Positions 35,742 to 44,442 are shown, counted from the first letter of the stretch. The stretch is DNA of 64,000 bases from an uncultured Clostridia bacterium (GCA_947625905.1 CANQQJ010000001.1:1-64000); one strand, 5' to 3'. Numbers and translations are program-made. The notes: generated by a model not told the origin, from the letters alone.

Positions 35742-37223
35742 TTATCTTGAATATGTTTTTGTGATCTTCAGGAGCTTGGCGGCGAGGTCGTCGGTCAGGA
35801 CGTTTATGTCAGGCAGGCGCCACGCCCAGTTCCCGCCGAGGGTCGACGGGGTGTTCATTCTCGCATCGCTGCCCAGGTCCAGGATGTCCTGCATTGTGAT
35901 TATCGCGGTGTCCGCGGTGCTCATCATCAGACTTTTTATAAAGCCCCAGTTACAGCCCTCGTCCTTTGTGAGGCGCAGATAGTCGACCGCGAAATCTCTC
36001 ATGTAGTCGGGCAGAGACTCAAACCAGCCCTTTAAGGTGTCGTTGTCGTGGGTGCCGATATAGGCCACCGAGTTCTCGGGGAAGTTGTGGGGCAGGTAGT
36101 CGCTGTCCTCTCCCGGAGTGAAACCGAACTGCATGACTTTCATACCGGGCATGCCGCTGAATTTCAGCAGCGCGCGCACGTCGTCGGTTATGGTGCCCAG
36201 GTCCTCGGCGATCAGAGGCGGCGTCTCGCCGAACTCCTCTTTCACCTTGTTGAAGAAATCGCTGCCGGGGCCTTTTAGCCACTCGCCCTCAACCGCGTCG
36301 GGCTTTCCGTACTCTATGGCGTAGAACGCGTCAAAGCCGCGGAAATGGTCGATCCTCACGATGTCGTACATATTGAGAGCCGCGGACAGCCGCTTCATCC
36401 ACCACTCGTATCCGGTCTGCGCCAGATAGTCCCAGTTGTAGAGCGGGTTTCCCCAGAGCTGGCCCTTGGGCGCGTAGCCGTCGGGCGGGCAGCCCGCGAC
36501 CTTGATCGGCGTCCTGTCGGGATTCAGCATAAGCACCTCGTTGTGGGCCCATGCGTCGGCGCTGTCCTCGGCCACGTATATCGGTATGTCGCCGATTATT
36601 TTTATGCCCTGCTTGTTGGCGTATGACTTGAGCTCGTTCCACTGCTCGTAGAACCGATACTGAACGTAGACCCAGAAATTTATCTCGTCATCCAGGCGGT
36701 TGTAGACCTTTATGATCGCCTCGGGCTCGCGGCGCACTATGTCATCGTCCCAGTCGCGGTACATCTTGTGGCCGCTGTCGAACTTGAGCGCCATGAACAT
36801 AGCGTAGTTCTCGATCCAGTATGAGTTCTCAACGCGGAACTTTTCTATCTCCTCTTTTTTGCGCGCCTTGTCGCGCTCAAACGCGATCCTCAGCACGCGG
36901 AACTTGCCGCGGAATATTTTTTCATAGTCGACCTTTCCCAAATCCGCGCCCCAGTCGATATAGGCGTAGTCCTCAAAATTCAGCGCCCCGTCCTCGCGCA
37001 GCAGGTCAAAGTCGATAAAATACGGATTGCCCGCGAAGGTCGAGAACGACTGATAGGGCGAGTCGCCGTAGCCCGTGGGGCCGATCGGCAGTATCTGCCA
37101 GTATTTCTGATTGCTTTTTTGCAGAAAGTCAACGAACCGATGAGCCTCGCTGCCCATGGTCCCGATCCCGTATTTCCCCGGAAATGATGATATATGCATT
37201 AAGATACCGCTGCCGCGTTCCAT
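35742..37223 (-). CDS. malQ: 4-alpha-glucanotransferase (amylomaltase, GH77)
   Basis: Transfers alpha-1,4-glucan segments in maltodextrin and glycogen metabolism. The 493-residue protein shows GILMHISSFPGKYGIGTMG, QILPIGPTGYGDSPYQ, GDIPIYVAEDSADAWA, PDGYAPKGQLWGNPLY, the nucleophile region RIDHFRGF, the acid in IAEDLG, and the third carboxylate in YIGTHDNDT. ATG 37223 with GGGGG upstream is taken rather than the longer frame to 37274. Its 3' end runs directly into the repeat block. Confidence 0.96.
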   Translation of the reverse strand: MERGSGILMHISSFPGKYGIGTMGSEAHRFVDFLQKSNQKYWQILPIGPTGYGDSPYQSFSTFAGNPYFIDFDLLREDGALNFEDYAYIDWGADLGKVDYEKIFRGKFRVLRIAFERDKARKKEEIEKFRVENSYWIENYAMFMALKFDSGHKMYRDWDDDIVRREPEAIIKVYNRLDDEINFWVYVQYRFYEQWNELKSYANKQGIKIIGDIPIYVAEDSADAWAHNEVLMLNPDRTPIKVAGCPPDGYAPKGQLWGNPLYNWDYLAQTGYEWWMKRLSAALNMYDIVRIDHFRGFDAFYAIEYGKPDAVEGEWLKGPGSDFFNKVKEEFGETPPLIAEDLGTITDDVRALLKFSGMPGMKVMQFGFTPGEDSDYLPHNFPENSVAYIGTHDNDTLKGWFESLPDYMRDFAVDYLRLTKDEGCNWGFIKSLMMSTADTAIITMQDILDLGSDARMNTPSTLGGNWAWRLPDINVLTDDLAAKLLKITKTYSR

Positions 37224-37269
37224 AGAATAACCCCCTCGACTTGCGTAAAAAGTCAAATTAACAAAGCGA

Positions 37270-37306
37270 GACACCCCATCCGACAGGCAGCGCCTGATGA
37301 GGTGTC
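37270..37306. terminator. Strong hairpin between ilvE and malQ
   Basis: GACACC plus five more pairs form an 11-bp outer stem around a 4-bp AGGC/GCCT hairpin. On the plus strand it is followed by ATATTTTTTATTT. On the minus strand, the direction of ilvE, only TCGCTTTGTT follows. It probably terminates ilvE transcription and may be bidirectional. Confidence 0.6.
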
Positions 37307-37317
37307 ATATTTTTTAT

Positions 37318-38382
37318 TTAGTCAACAGTTACGACCCAGCCCATTTCGTCCTCGGCTTTGCCGGTCTGGATGTTGGTTATGGCGTCGAAAATCCGCTGAG
37401 TTACCTCGCCGATCTCGTTGTTGTTGATGTGCATAACCTTGTCTTCCCAGCGCAGCTCGCCGACGGGCGATATAATGGCCGCCGTGCCGGTGCCGAAGCA
37501 TTCCTCAAGAGTTCCGTTGTCGTATGCGTCGGCAACCTCCTGGATCGAGATCCGCTTCTCGGAAACCGGAACGCCCCACTTTTTGAGCAGCTGTATGGCG
37601 GACATTCTGGTGATGCCGCTCAGTATGCTGCCGTTCAGCGCCGGGGTCACTACCTCGCCGTTGATCTTGAAGAAGATGTTCATCGAGCCGACTTCCTCGA
37701 TGTACTTCTGCTCAACGCCGTCCAGCCAGAGCACCTGTGAATAGCCCTTCTCGTGAGCCACGACCTGCGCTCTGATGCTTCCCGCGTAGTTGCCGCCGGT
37801 CTTGGTGAAGCCCGTGCCGCCGCGCACCGCGCGAACATACGAATCCTCGACATAGATCTTGACCGGAGCCAGTCCTTCGGGATAGTACAGTCCGCTGGGA
37901 GAGCAGATGATCATAAACTTGTACGAGTGCGACGGTCTCACGCCGAGGAAAGGATCGGTCGCTATAATAAACGGCCTGATGTAGAGCGATGTGCCCTCCT
38001 GCTCGGGGATCCAGTCGCGGTCCAGCTCAACCAGCTGCTTGAGACCCTCCAGGCAGAGTTTCTCGTCGATTTGCGGTATAGCCAGACGCTCGTTTGAAAC
38101 GTTCAGTCTCTCAAAATTCTTGTCGGGTCTGAAAAGGCGAACGTGTCCGTCAGCGGACTTATAAGCCTTGAGGCCCTCGAAAACCTCCTGCGCGTAGTGG
38201 AAAACCATGGCTGACGGATCAAGGTCTATCGGGCCGTAGGGCACGATCCTCGGGTCATGCCAGCCCTTGCCCTCGTCGTAGTCCATAACGAACATGTGGT
38301 CCGAGAAATAAACGCCGAAAGGCAGGTCCTTCATGTCCGGCTTAGCCTTGGGATTTTGTGTTTTGATTACTTTAATTTCCAC
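37318..38382 (-). CDS. ilvE: Branched-chain amino acid aminotransferase
   Basis: A PLP fold-type IV transaminase for the last step of Leu, Ile and Val synthesis or the first step of their breakdown. The 354-residue protein is of the eukaryotic/BCAT2-like type: [15 protein letters not shown], the PLP Lys in [45 protein letters not shown] and [17 protein letters not shown] 38382 is preferred since GGAAGGG lies nine bases upstream. The TTG at 38391 directly abuts that Shine-Dalgarno. Confidence 0.95.
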   Translation of the reverse strand: MEIKVIKTQNPKAKPDMKDLPFGVYFSDHMFVMDYDEGKGWHDPRIVPYGPIDLDPSAMVFHYAQEVFEGLKAYKSADGHVRLFRPDKNFERLNVSNERLAIPQIDEKLCLEGLKQLVELDRDWIPEQEGTSLYIRPFIIATDPFLGVRPSHSYKFMIICSPSGLYYPEGLAPVKIYVEDSYVRAVRGGTGFTKTGGNYAGSIRAQVVAHEKGYSQVLWLDGVEQKYIEEVGSMNIFFKINGEVVTPALNGSILSGITRMSAIQLLKKWGVPVSEKRISIQEVADAYDNGTLEECFGTGTAAIISPVGELRWEDKVMHINNNEIGEVTQRIFDAITNIQTGKAEDEMGWVVTVD

Positions 38383-38514
38383 TTTTATCAACCCTTCCTG
38401 ATATAGAATTATATTATTTTTAATTTAAACTAATTTAGTATAACATACATATCCGATTATTTCAAGGGGTTTTATCCAAAAAAATCCTAAATAAAATAAA
38501 AATCCGCCGCTGTT

Positions 38515-38547
38515 TTGACAGAATTTTCATCGGCTCGGGTTTATAAT
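38515..38547 (+). promoter_or_regulatory. Possible spoIIG-type promoter with long spacer
   Basis: TTGACA (38515-38520) and TATAAT (38542-38547) are 21 bp apart. The Bacillus subtilis spoIIG promoter also has an over-long spacer (22 bp) and depends on Spo0A. TTTTGACA at 38513-38520 is the complement of TGTCAAAA, which fits a Spo0A box. If the -10 is real, translation must begin downstream of ATG 38549, for example at GTG 38564. Confidence 0.45.
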
Positions 38548-38548
38548 T

Positions 38549-40114
38549 ATGGCGGTGATAAAAGTGACGGTGTATATCGACATGCTGTTTTTGAGCAATC
38601 TGATAATAAACTCAATGCTCGTTCTGTGGTCGGGGATCATATTCCGCGAGCGGATGACGGCGGCGCGGGCGCTGCTGGGCGGCGCTGTCCTTTCGTGCTA
38701 CTCGGTTATCATGTTTTTTCCGCGCGCGGGGCCGCTGCTCACGGTCACGGGCAAGATAATCTGCACCGCGCTGTTCGTGCTGCTGTTCTACCGCCCCAAG
38801 ACCCCGATCGCGCTGATTCGGCGGACCGCGGTGTTTTTCGCGCTGTCGCTCATAGTGTGCGGAGCGGCGTTCGCGGCAGCGGCGTGCCTGCCCGGGACCG
38901 TTATCTCAAACGGCGTGCCCTGTTTTGACCTGAGCCTCAAAAAACTGCTGGCCGCTTCTGCCGCGGCCTTTGTGATGATCAAGCTCACCGCGGACATATA
39001 CACAAGAAACCTGAGCCGCGGCATTGTGCATATGACGATTTTTTCGGGCGGACAAAAGGCAAGGGCGAGAGTGCTGATCGACACGGGATGCGAGCTGTTT
39101 GAGCCGCTGGGCGGGCGGCCGGTGCTGCTTGTCCGCGGAACGCCGCTTAAGAGCGGCGTTCCGATAGCGCTCGGCACCGTTGCGGGAGACGGCGTGGTGT
39201 TCGCTAAAAAAGCCGACAGGATCATCTGTCGGGACAGGGAGTTCGGGATCGACGCGGGCCGCTGCCTCGTCGCGTTCACCGAGGCCGAGTTTGCGGGCGA
39301 CGGCCTGTATAACGGCGTCGCGCCGCCCGAGGCGTTTTATTTTAAACACAAAAAATTATTATTGGGAGGAATGAGAATGAAAGGGCTCACAGACAGAATC
39401 AGGGCGCTGCTCGTTCGCGCGCTTGTTAAGCTGGCGCGGCTCAAAAAAGGCCGCGTTCATTACATAGGAGGAAGCGACACCCTGCCGCCGCCCCTTGAGA
39501 GAGAAGAAGAGCAGATATGGCTCGCAAGGCTCGGCGACCCCGACTTCGCCGAGGAGGCGCGGCAGCTGCTGATCGAGCGGAACCTGCGGCTGGTGGTGTA
39601 CATCGCCAAGCGGTTTGACAGCACGGGCATAGGCATTGAAGACCTGATCTCGATCGGCACTATCGGGCTTATAAAGGCTATCAACACCTTCAGGCTCGAG
39701 AAGAAAATCAAGCTCGCGACCTATGCCTCGCGCTGCATCGAAAACGAAATACTTATGTACCTGCGCAAAAACAGCAACGCCAAAACCGAGGTGTCGATCG
39801 ACGAGCCGCTCAACGTGGACTGGGACGGGAAGGAACTGCTGCTGTCCGACATACTGGGGACCGACGGCGACGTTACCCAAAAGAGCATAGAGGATGAGAC
39901 CGACCGCGAGCTGCTGAGCATCGCGCTGAGCAAGCTGGGCGGCAGAGAGCGCAGCATTGTGGAGATGCGTTTCGGCATAGGGCGCGGCGGCGATGAGATG
40001 ACCCAAAAGGAAGTGGCGGATCTTTTGGGGATCTCGCAGTCATACATATCAAGGCTTGAAAAGCGGATCATAAAGCGCCTGCGCAAGGACATGACCAAAA
40101 TGCTGACGAGCTAA
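38549..40114 (+). CDS. spoIIGA-sigE: SpoIIGA pro-sigma-E protease fused in frame to pro-sigma-E
   Basis: One frame of 521 codons. Residues 1 to about 272 are SpoIIGA: about five N-terminal membrane helices, then a soluble aspartic-protease domain with the catalytic Asp178 in [13 protein letters not shown] (the residue after DTG is Cys, not the usual Asn). From Met275/Met277 the frame continues as complete sigma-E. In Bacillus subtilis these are adjacent separate genes and SpoIIGA cleaves the pro-peptide of sigma-E. No stop separates them here, so a fused product is possible. ATG 38549 has no clear Shine-Dalgarno. GTG 38564 (GGCGG upstream) gives the typical [10 protein letters not shown] start and may be the true one. 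Confidence 0.88.
   Translation: MAVIKVTVYIDMLFLSNLIINSMLVLWSGIIFRERMTAARALLGGAVLSCYSVIMFFPRAGPLLTVTGKIICTALFVLLFYRPKTPIALIRRTAVFFALSLIVCGAAFAAAACLPGTVISNGVPCFDLSLKKLLAASAAAFVMIKLTADIYTRNLSRGIVHMTIFSGGQKARARVLIDTGCELFEPLGGRPVLLVRGTPLKSGVPIALGTVAGDGVVFAKKADRIICRDREFGIDAGRCLVAFTEAEFAGDGLYNGVAPPEAFYFKHKKLLLGGMRMKGLTDRIRALLVRALVKLARLKKGRVHYIGGSDTLPPPLEREEEQIWLARLGDPDFAEEARQLLIERNLRLVVYIAKRFDSTGIGIEDLISIGTIGLIKAINTFRLEKKIKLATYASRCIENEILMYLRKNSNAKTEVSIDEPLNVDWDGKELLLSDILGTDGDVTQKSIEDETDRELLSIALSKLGGRERSIVEMRFGIGRGGDEMTQKEVADLLGISQSYISRLEKRIIKRLRKDMTKMLTS
39377..40114 (+). CDS. sigE: Pro-sigma-E, probable internal translation start within the fusion frame
   Basis: Mother-cell sporulation sigma factor. 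ATG 39377 has GGGAGGA six bases upstream, so a separate 245-residue pro-sigma-E is likely made even though the SpoIIGA frame reads into it. The N-terminus is a basic amphipathic pro-sequence of about 28 residues ending before [12 protein letters not shown], where SpoIIGA cleaves in Bacillus. Then come region 2 ([50 protein letters not shown]), [17 protein letters not shown], and region 4 with [20 protein letters not shown]. All are close to known sigma-E sequences. Confidence 0.93.
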   Translation: MKGLTDRIRALLVRALVKLARLKKGRVHYIGGSDTLPPPLEREEEQIWLARLGDPDFAEEARQLLIERNLRLVVYIAKRFDSTGIGIEDLISIGTIGLIKAINTFRLEKKIKLATYASRCIENEILMYLRKNSNAKTEVSIDEPLNVDWDGKELLLSDILGTDGDVTQKSIEDETDRELLSIALSKLGGRERSIVEMRFGIGRGGDEMTQKEVADLLGISQSYISRLEKRIIKRLRKDMTKMLTS

Positions 40115-40512
40115 CCTATATTGTAGGCGACGAGCAGATCGTGTACGCGCTCGAAGATCAGCCCCACGGCGAACCATACGGGAGCGTAATCGAGACGGAT
40201 AAGCCCCAAGACCGACAGCCCTCCCGTATAGCGCCACGCCTCGATCCCGAAAAGCCGCAGGATGCCGCCGCTTAAAAACTCCAGCGCGAAGATCATCGAC
40301 GCCCAGACGCAGCCGCGCAGGAACCAGTTCTCGTTTCCGATCAGCCTGTGGACGGGCTCCAGCACGGCCGCGGCCAGCCCGTAGATAAAAAACATCCAGA
40401 TCGAGGTGTGGCCGATGAAATTCAGCGTTTTTCCGCCGTTTGGCGCGAGGCCTGTCCAAAAGATCTCCATGTTCATTCCCAGAAGTCCGTAAATAATATA
40501 ACGTATAACCAT
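40111..40512 (-). CDS. Putative ABC-transporter type IV membrane protein (CmpB-like)
   Basis: A 133-residue membrane protein with about four helices and the family motifs [55 protein letters not shown] and [17 protein letters not shown]. The family is annotated as a putative transporter component, and its function is not known. Its TAG stop overlaps the TAA of sigma-E (40111-40113 against 40112-40114), so the two genes converge on the same four bases. Start taken at ATG 40512. The Shine-Dalgarno is weak. Confidence 0.82.
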   Translation of the reverse strand: MVIRYIIYGLLGMNMEIFWTGLAPNGGKTLNFIGHTSIWMFFIYGLAAAVLEPVHRLIGNENWFLRGCVWASMIFALEFLSGGILRLFGIEAWRYTGGLSVLGLIRLDYAPVWFAVGLIFERVHDLLVAYNIG

Positions 40513-40582
40513 ACGTTTAGTATTGCGCCTTAAAGTAAAAATATACCTTTAAAATTATTTAAAAAATTTTTCAAAAAAAGTC

Positions 40583-40611
40583 TTGACATCTCAAAACTAT
40601 TTTGCTATAAT
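40583..40611 (+). promoter_or_regulatory. tRNA operon promoter
   Basis: TTGACA (40583-40588), 17 bp, TATAAT (40606-40611): perfect consensus, about 50 bp before the first tRNA. Confidence 0.85.
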
Positions 40612-40662
40612 TGTCAATGTTGTTTATGAGTAGTCCGCCAAAGCTCGCGGATATTGAGACAT

Positions 40663-40739
40663 GGCGGTATAGCTCAGTTGGCTAGAGCATACGGTTCATA
40701 CCCGTAGTGTCACTGGTTCAAATCCAGTTACCGCTACCA
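40663..40739 (+). tRNA. tRNA-Met (CAT), elongator type
   Basis: A 77-nt cloverleaf including CCA. Acceptor arms GGCGGTA/TACCGCT, D-arm with AGCTCAGTTGGCTAGAGC, anticodon stem TACGG/CCGTA around TTCATAC (anticodon CAT), and T-loop GGTTCAAATCC. The initiator-specific GGG/CCC anticodon-stem pairs are absent, so it is elongator Met. A tRNA-Ile(CAU) modified by TilS cannot be fully excluded. Confidence 0.92.
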
Positions 40740-40745
40740 ACACCC

Positions 40746-40820
40746 GGCTCCTTGGTCAAGTGGTTAAGACTCCGGCCTCTCACGCCGGCTACAGGGGTTC
40801 GAATCCCCTAGGAGTCACCA
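40746..40820 (+). tRNA. tRNA-Glu (CTC)
   Basis: 75 nt including CCA. Acceptor arms GGCTCCT/AGGAGTC, anticodon loop CCTCTCACG with anticodon CTC, and a T-arm ACAGGGGTTCGAATCCCCT closely like known tRNA-Glu. It lies six bases after tRNA-Met in the same transcript. Confidence 0.93.
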
Positions 40821-40821
40821 G

Positions 40822-40852
40822 AAAACCCCGCGGTATCCCGCGGGGTTTTGTT
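40822..40852 (+). terminator. Terminator of the tRNA operon
   Basis: AAAACCCCGCGG/CCGCGGGGTTTT 12-bp perfect stem with a 4-nt loop, followed by GTTGC. It may work in both directions, also ending the minus-strand phage-like genes. Confidence 0.85.
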
Positions 40853-40854
40853 GC

Positions 40855-40953
40855 TTAATCAAGCTCCGCCTTGACCTTATCCCGCCAAAGCGCGGGCACG
40901 TCATCGATCGTTATTTTTCCCTGGTGTATTTTCATAACATACAATTTAACCAT
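40855..40953 (-). CDS. Small phage-tail-associated protein (CD1375-like)
   Basis: A 32-residue frame beginning MVKLYVMKIHQGKITIDDV and ending KAELD. It is preceded by GGAGGTG, which lies inside the end of the upstream gene. Tiny proteins of this kind (CD1375 family) sit after tail-fibre genes in clostridial prophages. The strong Shine-Dalgarno, the tight spacing and the context support a real gene despite its size. Confidence 0.7.
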   Translation of the reverse strand: MVKLYVMKIHQGKITIDDVPALWRDKVKAELD

Positions 40954-40955
40954 TG

Positions 40956-41321
40956 CTATTCACCTCCAACGATTGACGCCAACTCCATCAACGCTTCCTC
41001 AAGCACCGATACGCGGTATTCGGGGTCGGACTCTTGTTTTTGTCGCTTATACTCGACTTCTCCAAGTTCTATCGCACGTTCAAGCTCTCCCGCGCGCAGC
41101 TGCTCCTGCGTGAATATCATTCCGTCCAGCCACTCATAGCCCGTGTTGTCTATCTCGGCGACCTCCGCCTCGGGATATTGCTTCAAAAGCTCCTCCTTCT
41201 CATTTTCGCTTACGGCTCGGATAATCTCGTCATGCTCATCGTCGCCGAAACTCCTCTTTACGGTCAGCTCGTATTTTAACAGCCGAAGCGTATCTCCGTT
41301 AAATCTGTATTTCAAAACCAT
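40956..41321 (-). CDS. Hypothetical phage tail accessory protein
   Basis: A 121-residue protein, start MVLKYRFNGDTLRLL, charged, with a C-terminal helical stretch rich in Glu and Lys (LERAIELGEVEYKRQKQE). I do not recognise a family with certainty. It lies 15 nt downstream of the tail-fibre gene and ends two bases before the CD1375-like start. The three genes therefore form a tight tail-end module, as in clostridial prophages. Confidence 0.68.
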   Translation of the reverse strand: MVLKYRFNGDTLRLLKYELTVKRSFGDDEHDEIIRAVSENEKEELLKQYPEAEVAEIDNTGYEWLDGMIFTQEQLRAGELERAIELGEVEYKRQKQESDPEYRVSVLEEALMELASIVGGE

Positions 41322-41336
41322 ATCGCCGCAACCTCC

Positions 41337-43751
41337 TTACTCATACCTGTTGTTTTCGAATGTGTTTGTCGTTCCGCCTTCGTTTGTATAGTTTTTGCCT
41401 GCAATATAGTTGTCCGACACATAGTTGCCGCTGCTGTTTGAGCTCACAAAGATCGAATGCTGGGCGTCGGTATATGCCGCGTCCCGCTTAATATAATTAT
41501 CACAGACCTTATTTTTGCTGGCGTTCCAATCAAACTTTATTCCCGTTCCGGAGTTTTCTATGTAATTGTCCGAAATACGTGATTCAAATGTCAGATAAAA
41601 ATATATTCCTATGTCTGTGGTGTTTCGAACGGTATTGTTCTCCACAAAGAGGTGGTACGAGCCGCTGCTGGACTGTATTCCCTTAAACTCGTTCTCGACC
41701 GTAACGCCGCTGACCGTCATGTACTTGCAATTAACCATTTTTACCGCGCCGTTGTTGTTCGTGGTATAATTCGATTTGTTTCCGTCTATGCGCAGATTTT
41801 GAACCTTGCAATAACTGCAGTCGTTTGCGTGTATCACTCCGTCTTCGTAGAACGCGTTTCCGCCTCTGTCGTTAAACATCCTCTTAAGGATCGTGGAATT
41901 GCCCATACCCTCGACAGTCACGGCGGACTTGGCAATTGTAACGGGAGCGGAAATGTTATATGTTCCTTCAAGCAATACAATTTTACCGCCGCCTGCGGGC
42001 AGAGCGTTTATAGCATTTTGTATCTCGACTTGATCCGCCGTGCCGTCGCAGAGATGGTCTGCTCCCGCTTTGGACTTGGTCGAGCTGTCCGACGCCGCGA
42101 CCACAAGCGTGGCGGATCTTTGCAGACCGGAGTATCTGTTCACGTCTATCCAGTCACCAAACGCACAGTCGTCAAATATCTCTGCGAGGTTTTGGCAGTC
42201 ATTATATACCCACCGCATTAATTGAGGTTCTCCCGCATGGGCGTATAAAGTCTGCGATACAAACCAACAATTTTCAAAATCATAACTGCTATTCACGCGT
42301 ATCAGATGTTGCGGCTTGCCATAGGTTTCATTTGGCAAATTAAATTGACACATATACCATCCCGACCGCCATGTTTTATCAAGTTGTTCTTTGGTTACAG
42401 CAATAGGATTTTTAAGTGTGCCGGCAAGCGCCCCGTCGGCCAGTTTCTCGGCCGTCACTGTATGATCGGCTATTTTCGCTGTCGTTACCGCCGCTTCTCC
42501 TATATGATTCTCCCAAACCGAATTTGATCTGAGCTTATCATGGGTTATCGAATTACCGGCGATCTTTTCGTTGGTCACGGCGCCGTCAAATAGCTTTGCC
42601 GTGATGATCGCGCCGTCCTCGATCTTGTTGTGCGAAACGGCGCCGTTCGCGATCTTATCGTTAGTCACGGCCTGGCTCCCGAGCTGCTCCTCCCAAACCG
42701 AGTTTTCGGCGATTTTGGTGTGGGTAACGGCTCCGTCTTTGATCTCGTTCGCTTCCTTTTTGACCTCATTTATCGCCGCCACGATATTGGATCTGTCGGT
42801 CGTTTTAAGACCGCTTAATTCGCCGATATCTTCGGATGTCGCAAGTTTTATCCATTCTCCCCATATCATTTGTTCGCCGTTATCGACGCCGACCCTGACA
42901 TACGGGCCTCCCAACGATTCATTTCGGTAAGTTGAAATCAGATACTGCACCGTGTAGTCCTTCAAGCCCGAGGCTTGGGGCGCGGGGAAGGTTATTACTT
43001 TTAAAATATCCGTTCCGGTATAAAAATCGGGCTCGCTTTCATAGCCCTCTTCGTAATTAACAATTCGATAATTTCCGGGTTGGTTATAGCTGTCCCATGA
43101 AAAATCATCAACGTGCGAAGTATAGCTGTCGGGCTCAAAATTCACGCTTTGACCGAGCGCTAAAGTGTTTATGGCGTTAACGATCGATTCGGTATCAACG
43201 GTCACCAGATCCGAAAGACTGCCGATTATTTTGTCAAATTTGTCCCGAGTGTCCTTGTCTGCTGTCTCGCGCGCGGAGGCTTCGTCGTTTATCCTGCCTC
43301 CGAGATTTGTGTCCGCCGCTTTACGCTCCGAAGCTTCGGCGTCTATCCTGCCGCCGAGAGCCGTGTCCGCGCTCTGTCTTGCCGAGATCTCGTTGTTGAT
43401 ATCGGTTTGCAAACCGCGGTCGGCTGTCTGGCGCGCGGAGGCTTCGGTGTCTATCCTTCCTCCGAGAGCCGCGTCAGCCGATTTGCGCTCCGACGTTTCG
43501 GTGTTCAGCTTGTTTTGAAGATTATTTACCGACTCGCTTATGTCGCTGTCGATATTGTCCAGTTTGTCTCTGACGGTCATCTCCTCGTCATAGTCCACAT
43601 CGCGGGCGTTGTGTCGGTTTGAAAGGCCTTTGAAGTGCGCCTCGCACAGTTCCTTGATGTCGGCCGCGAGCCTGTCGCAGTATTTTTGAAACCAGCCGTT
43701 TTTGCCGTCCGAGGCGTATTCGCGCCTTTTCGAGTCATACCATAGTGCCAT
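41337..43751 (-). CDS. Phage tail-fibre/tailspike-like protein with parallel beta-helix
   Basis: An 804-residue protein. The N-terminal ~80 residues (MALWYDSKRREYASDGKNGW) may attach to a tail. Residues about 85-180 are tandem 15-16-residue coiled-coil repeats (ASARQTAD, ASERKAAD, NLGGRI). A middle domain (about 210-320) resembles a carbohydrate-binding region. A second repeat set (about 340-450) reads GAVTxxKIA about every ten residues. From about residue 565 comes a right-handed beta-helix with a pectate-lyase-like start (DQVEIQNAINALPAGGGKIVLLEGTYNI). No structural, lysis or integrase genes accompany it, so it is an orphan prophage or tailocin piece, or a domesticated adhesin. ATG 43751 follows AAAGGAG. 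Confidence 0.85.
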   Translation of the reverse strand: MALWYDSKRREYASDGKNGWFQKYCDRLAADIKELCEAHFKGLSNRHNARDVDYDEEMTVRDKLDNIDSDISESVNNLQNKLNTETSERKSADAALGGRIDTEASARQTADRGLQTDINNEISARQSADTALGGRIDAEASERKAADTNLGGRINDEASARETADKDTRDKFDKIIGSLSDLVTVDTESIVNAINTLALGQSVNFEPDSYTSHVDDFSWDSYNQPGNYRIVNYEEGYESEPDFYTGTDILKVITFPAPQASGLKDYTVQYLISTYRNESLGGPYVRVGVDNGEQMIWGEWIKLATSEDIGELSGLKTTDRSNIVAAINEVKKEANEIKDGAVTHTKIAENSVWEEQLGSQAVTNDKIANGAVSHNKIEDGAIITAKLFDGAVTNEKIAGNSITHDKLRSNSVWENHIGEAAVTTAKIADHTVTAEKLADGALAGTLKNPIAVTKEQLDKTWRSGWYMCQFNLPNETYGKPQHLIRVNSSYDFENCWFVSQTLYAHAGEPQLMRWVYNDCQNLAEIFDDCAFGDWIDVNRYSGLQRSATLVVAASDSSTKSKAGADHLCDGTADQVEIQNAINALPAGGGKIVLLEGTYNISAPVTIAKSAVTVEGMGNSTILKRMFNDRGGNAFYEDGVIHANDCSYCKVQNLRIDGNKSNYTTNNNGAVKMVNCKYMTVSGVTVENEFKGIQSSSGSYHLFVENNTVRNTTDIGIYFYLTFESRISDNYIENSGTGIKFDWNASKNKVCDNYIKRDAAYTDAQHSIFVSSNSSGNYVSDNYIAGKNYTNEGGTTNTFENNRYE

Positions 43752-43843
43752 GGCTTGTCTCCTTTCTAAAATTGATTGATATTCTTCTGTGGTATCCTCT
43801 TTTATTGTAATCCCGAGCGCGTGCCGCGGAGTGACACAAACAG

Positions 43844-43872
43844 TTGACAAGAGCCGAATTTCGTGATACAAT
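43844..43872 (+). promoter_or_regulatory. Promoter for the small membrane protein
   Basis: TTGACA (43844-43849), 17 bp, TACAAT (43867-43872), 28 bp before the start codon. Confidence 0.8.
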
Positions 43873-43900
43873 TAAAAAAATATTGTTTGGGAGCGATAGC

Positions 43901-44311
43901 ATGAACAGATACAAATCGAATTTATATATTTATCTTATCGTATGCGGCGTGATATACGTCGTGTATTCAACGTTTAAGGGCAACCTTGAGGCTCAGTATC
44001 TGTCGGGCTGGTTCAGGGGGATTTATTTCTTCCTGTCGCTTATCGTAATGGTTATCGCGTACATGAAAATAGCCAAAAAGAGCGACGCTTATATAAAAGA
44101 GAACCACCCCGATCTTTACGACCGGTTCTACAACGTTCTCATAACCGGCACAAAGCAGCCCAAGCGTCCCGTGTACATCGGCCTTCAGAGCATGTTCAAC
44201 ACCGATTATCTGGGCGACCCGAATCTGAAAACGATCCGCAAAGAGGCCAAGCTCTACGCGGCGGCTCTGGCGATCGTCTTTATCTTAACTTTAATAAACG
44301 TGATGGCATAG
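43901..44311 (+). CDS. Small membrane protein of unknown function
   Basis: A 136-residue protein with helices at about 8-24, 37-55 and 115-133, and a soluble segment between helices 2 and 3. The segment (ENHPDLYDRF ... GDPNLKTIRKEAKLY) loosely recalls UspB-type stress membrane proteins, but this is only a resemblance. ATG 43901 with TTGGGAG upstream is used. It is monocistronic, with its own consensus promoter and terminator, so it is a real and independently expressed gene. Confidence 0.7.
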   Translation: MNRYKSNLYIYLIVCGVIYVVYSTFKGNLEAQYLSGWFRGIYFFLSLIVMVIAYMKIAKKSDAYIKENHPDLYDRFYNVLITGTKQPKRPVYIGLQSMFNTDYLGDPNLKTIRKEAKLYAAALAIVFILTLINVMA

Positions 44312-44337
44312 GGCGGCAGCTGCCGCCCTTTTATTTT
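44311..44337 (+). terminator. Terminator after the small membrane protein gene
   Basis: GGGCGGCA/TGCCGCCC 8-bp stem with a 2-nt loop (effectively one palindrome), followed by TTTTATTTT. It starts at the last base of the stop codon. Confidence 0.85.
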
Positions 44338-44442
44338 GCTCCAAAAACGCGCCGCTGTCATTTTGTGAGCCGATTTGCGGCTCGAAAATCATGTTCGGCA
44401 AATTTTGTTTAAAAATTTTTTCAAAAAATTTCAAAAAAACTC

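Noticed and set aside
40746-43760. Prophage attachment sites flanking the tail module
   Set aside because: I searched by eye for a second copy of the tRNA-Glu 3' end on the far side and found none.
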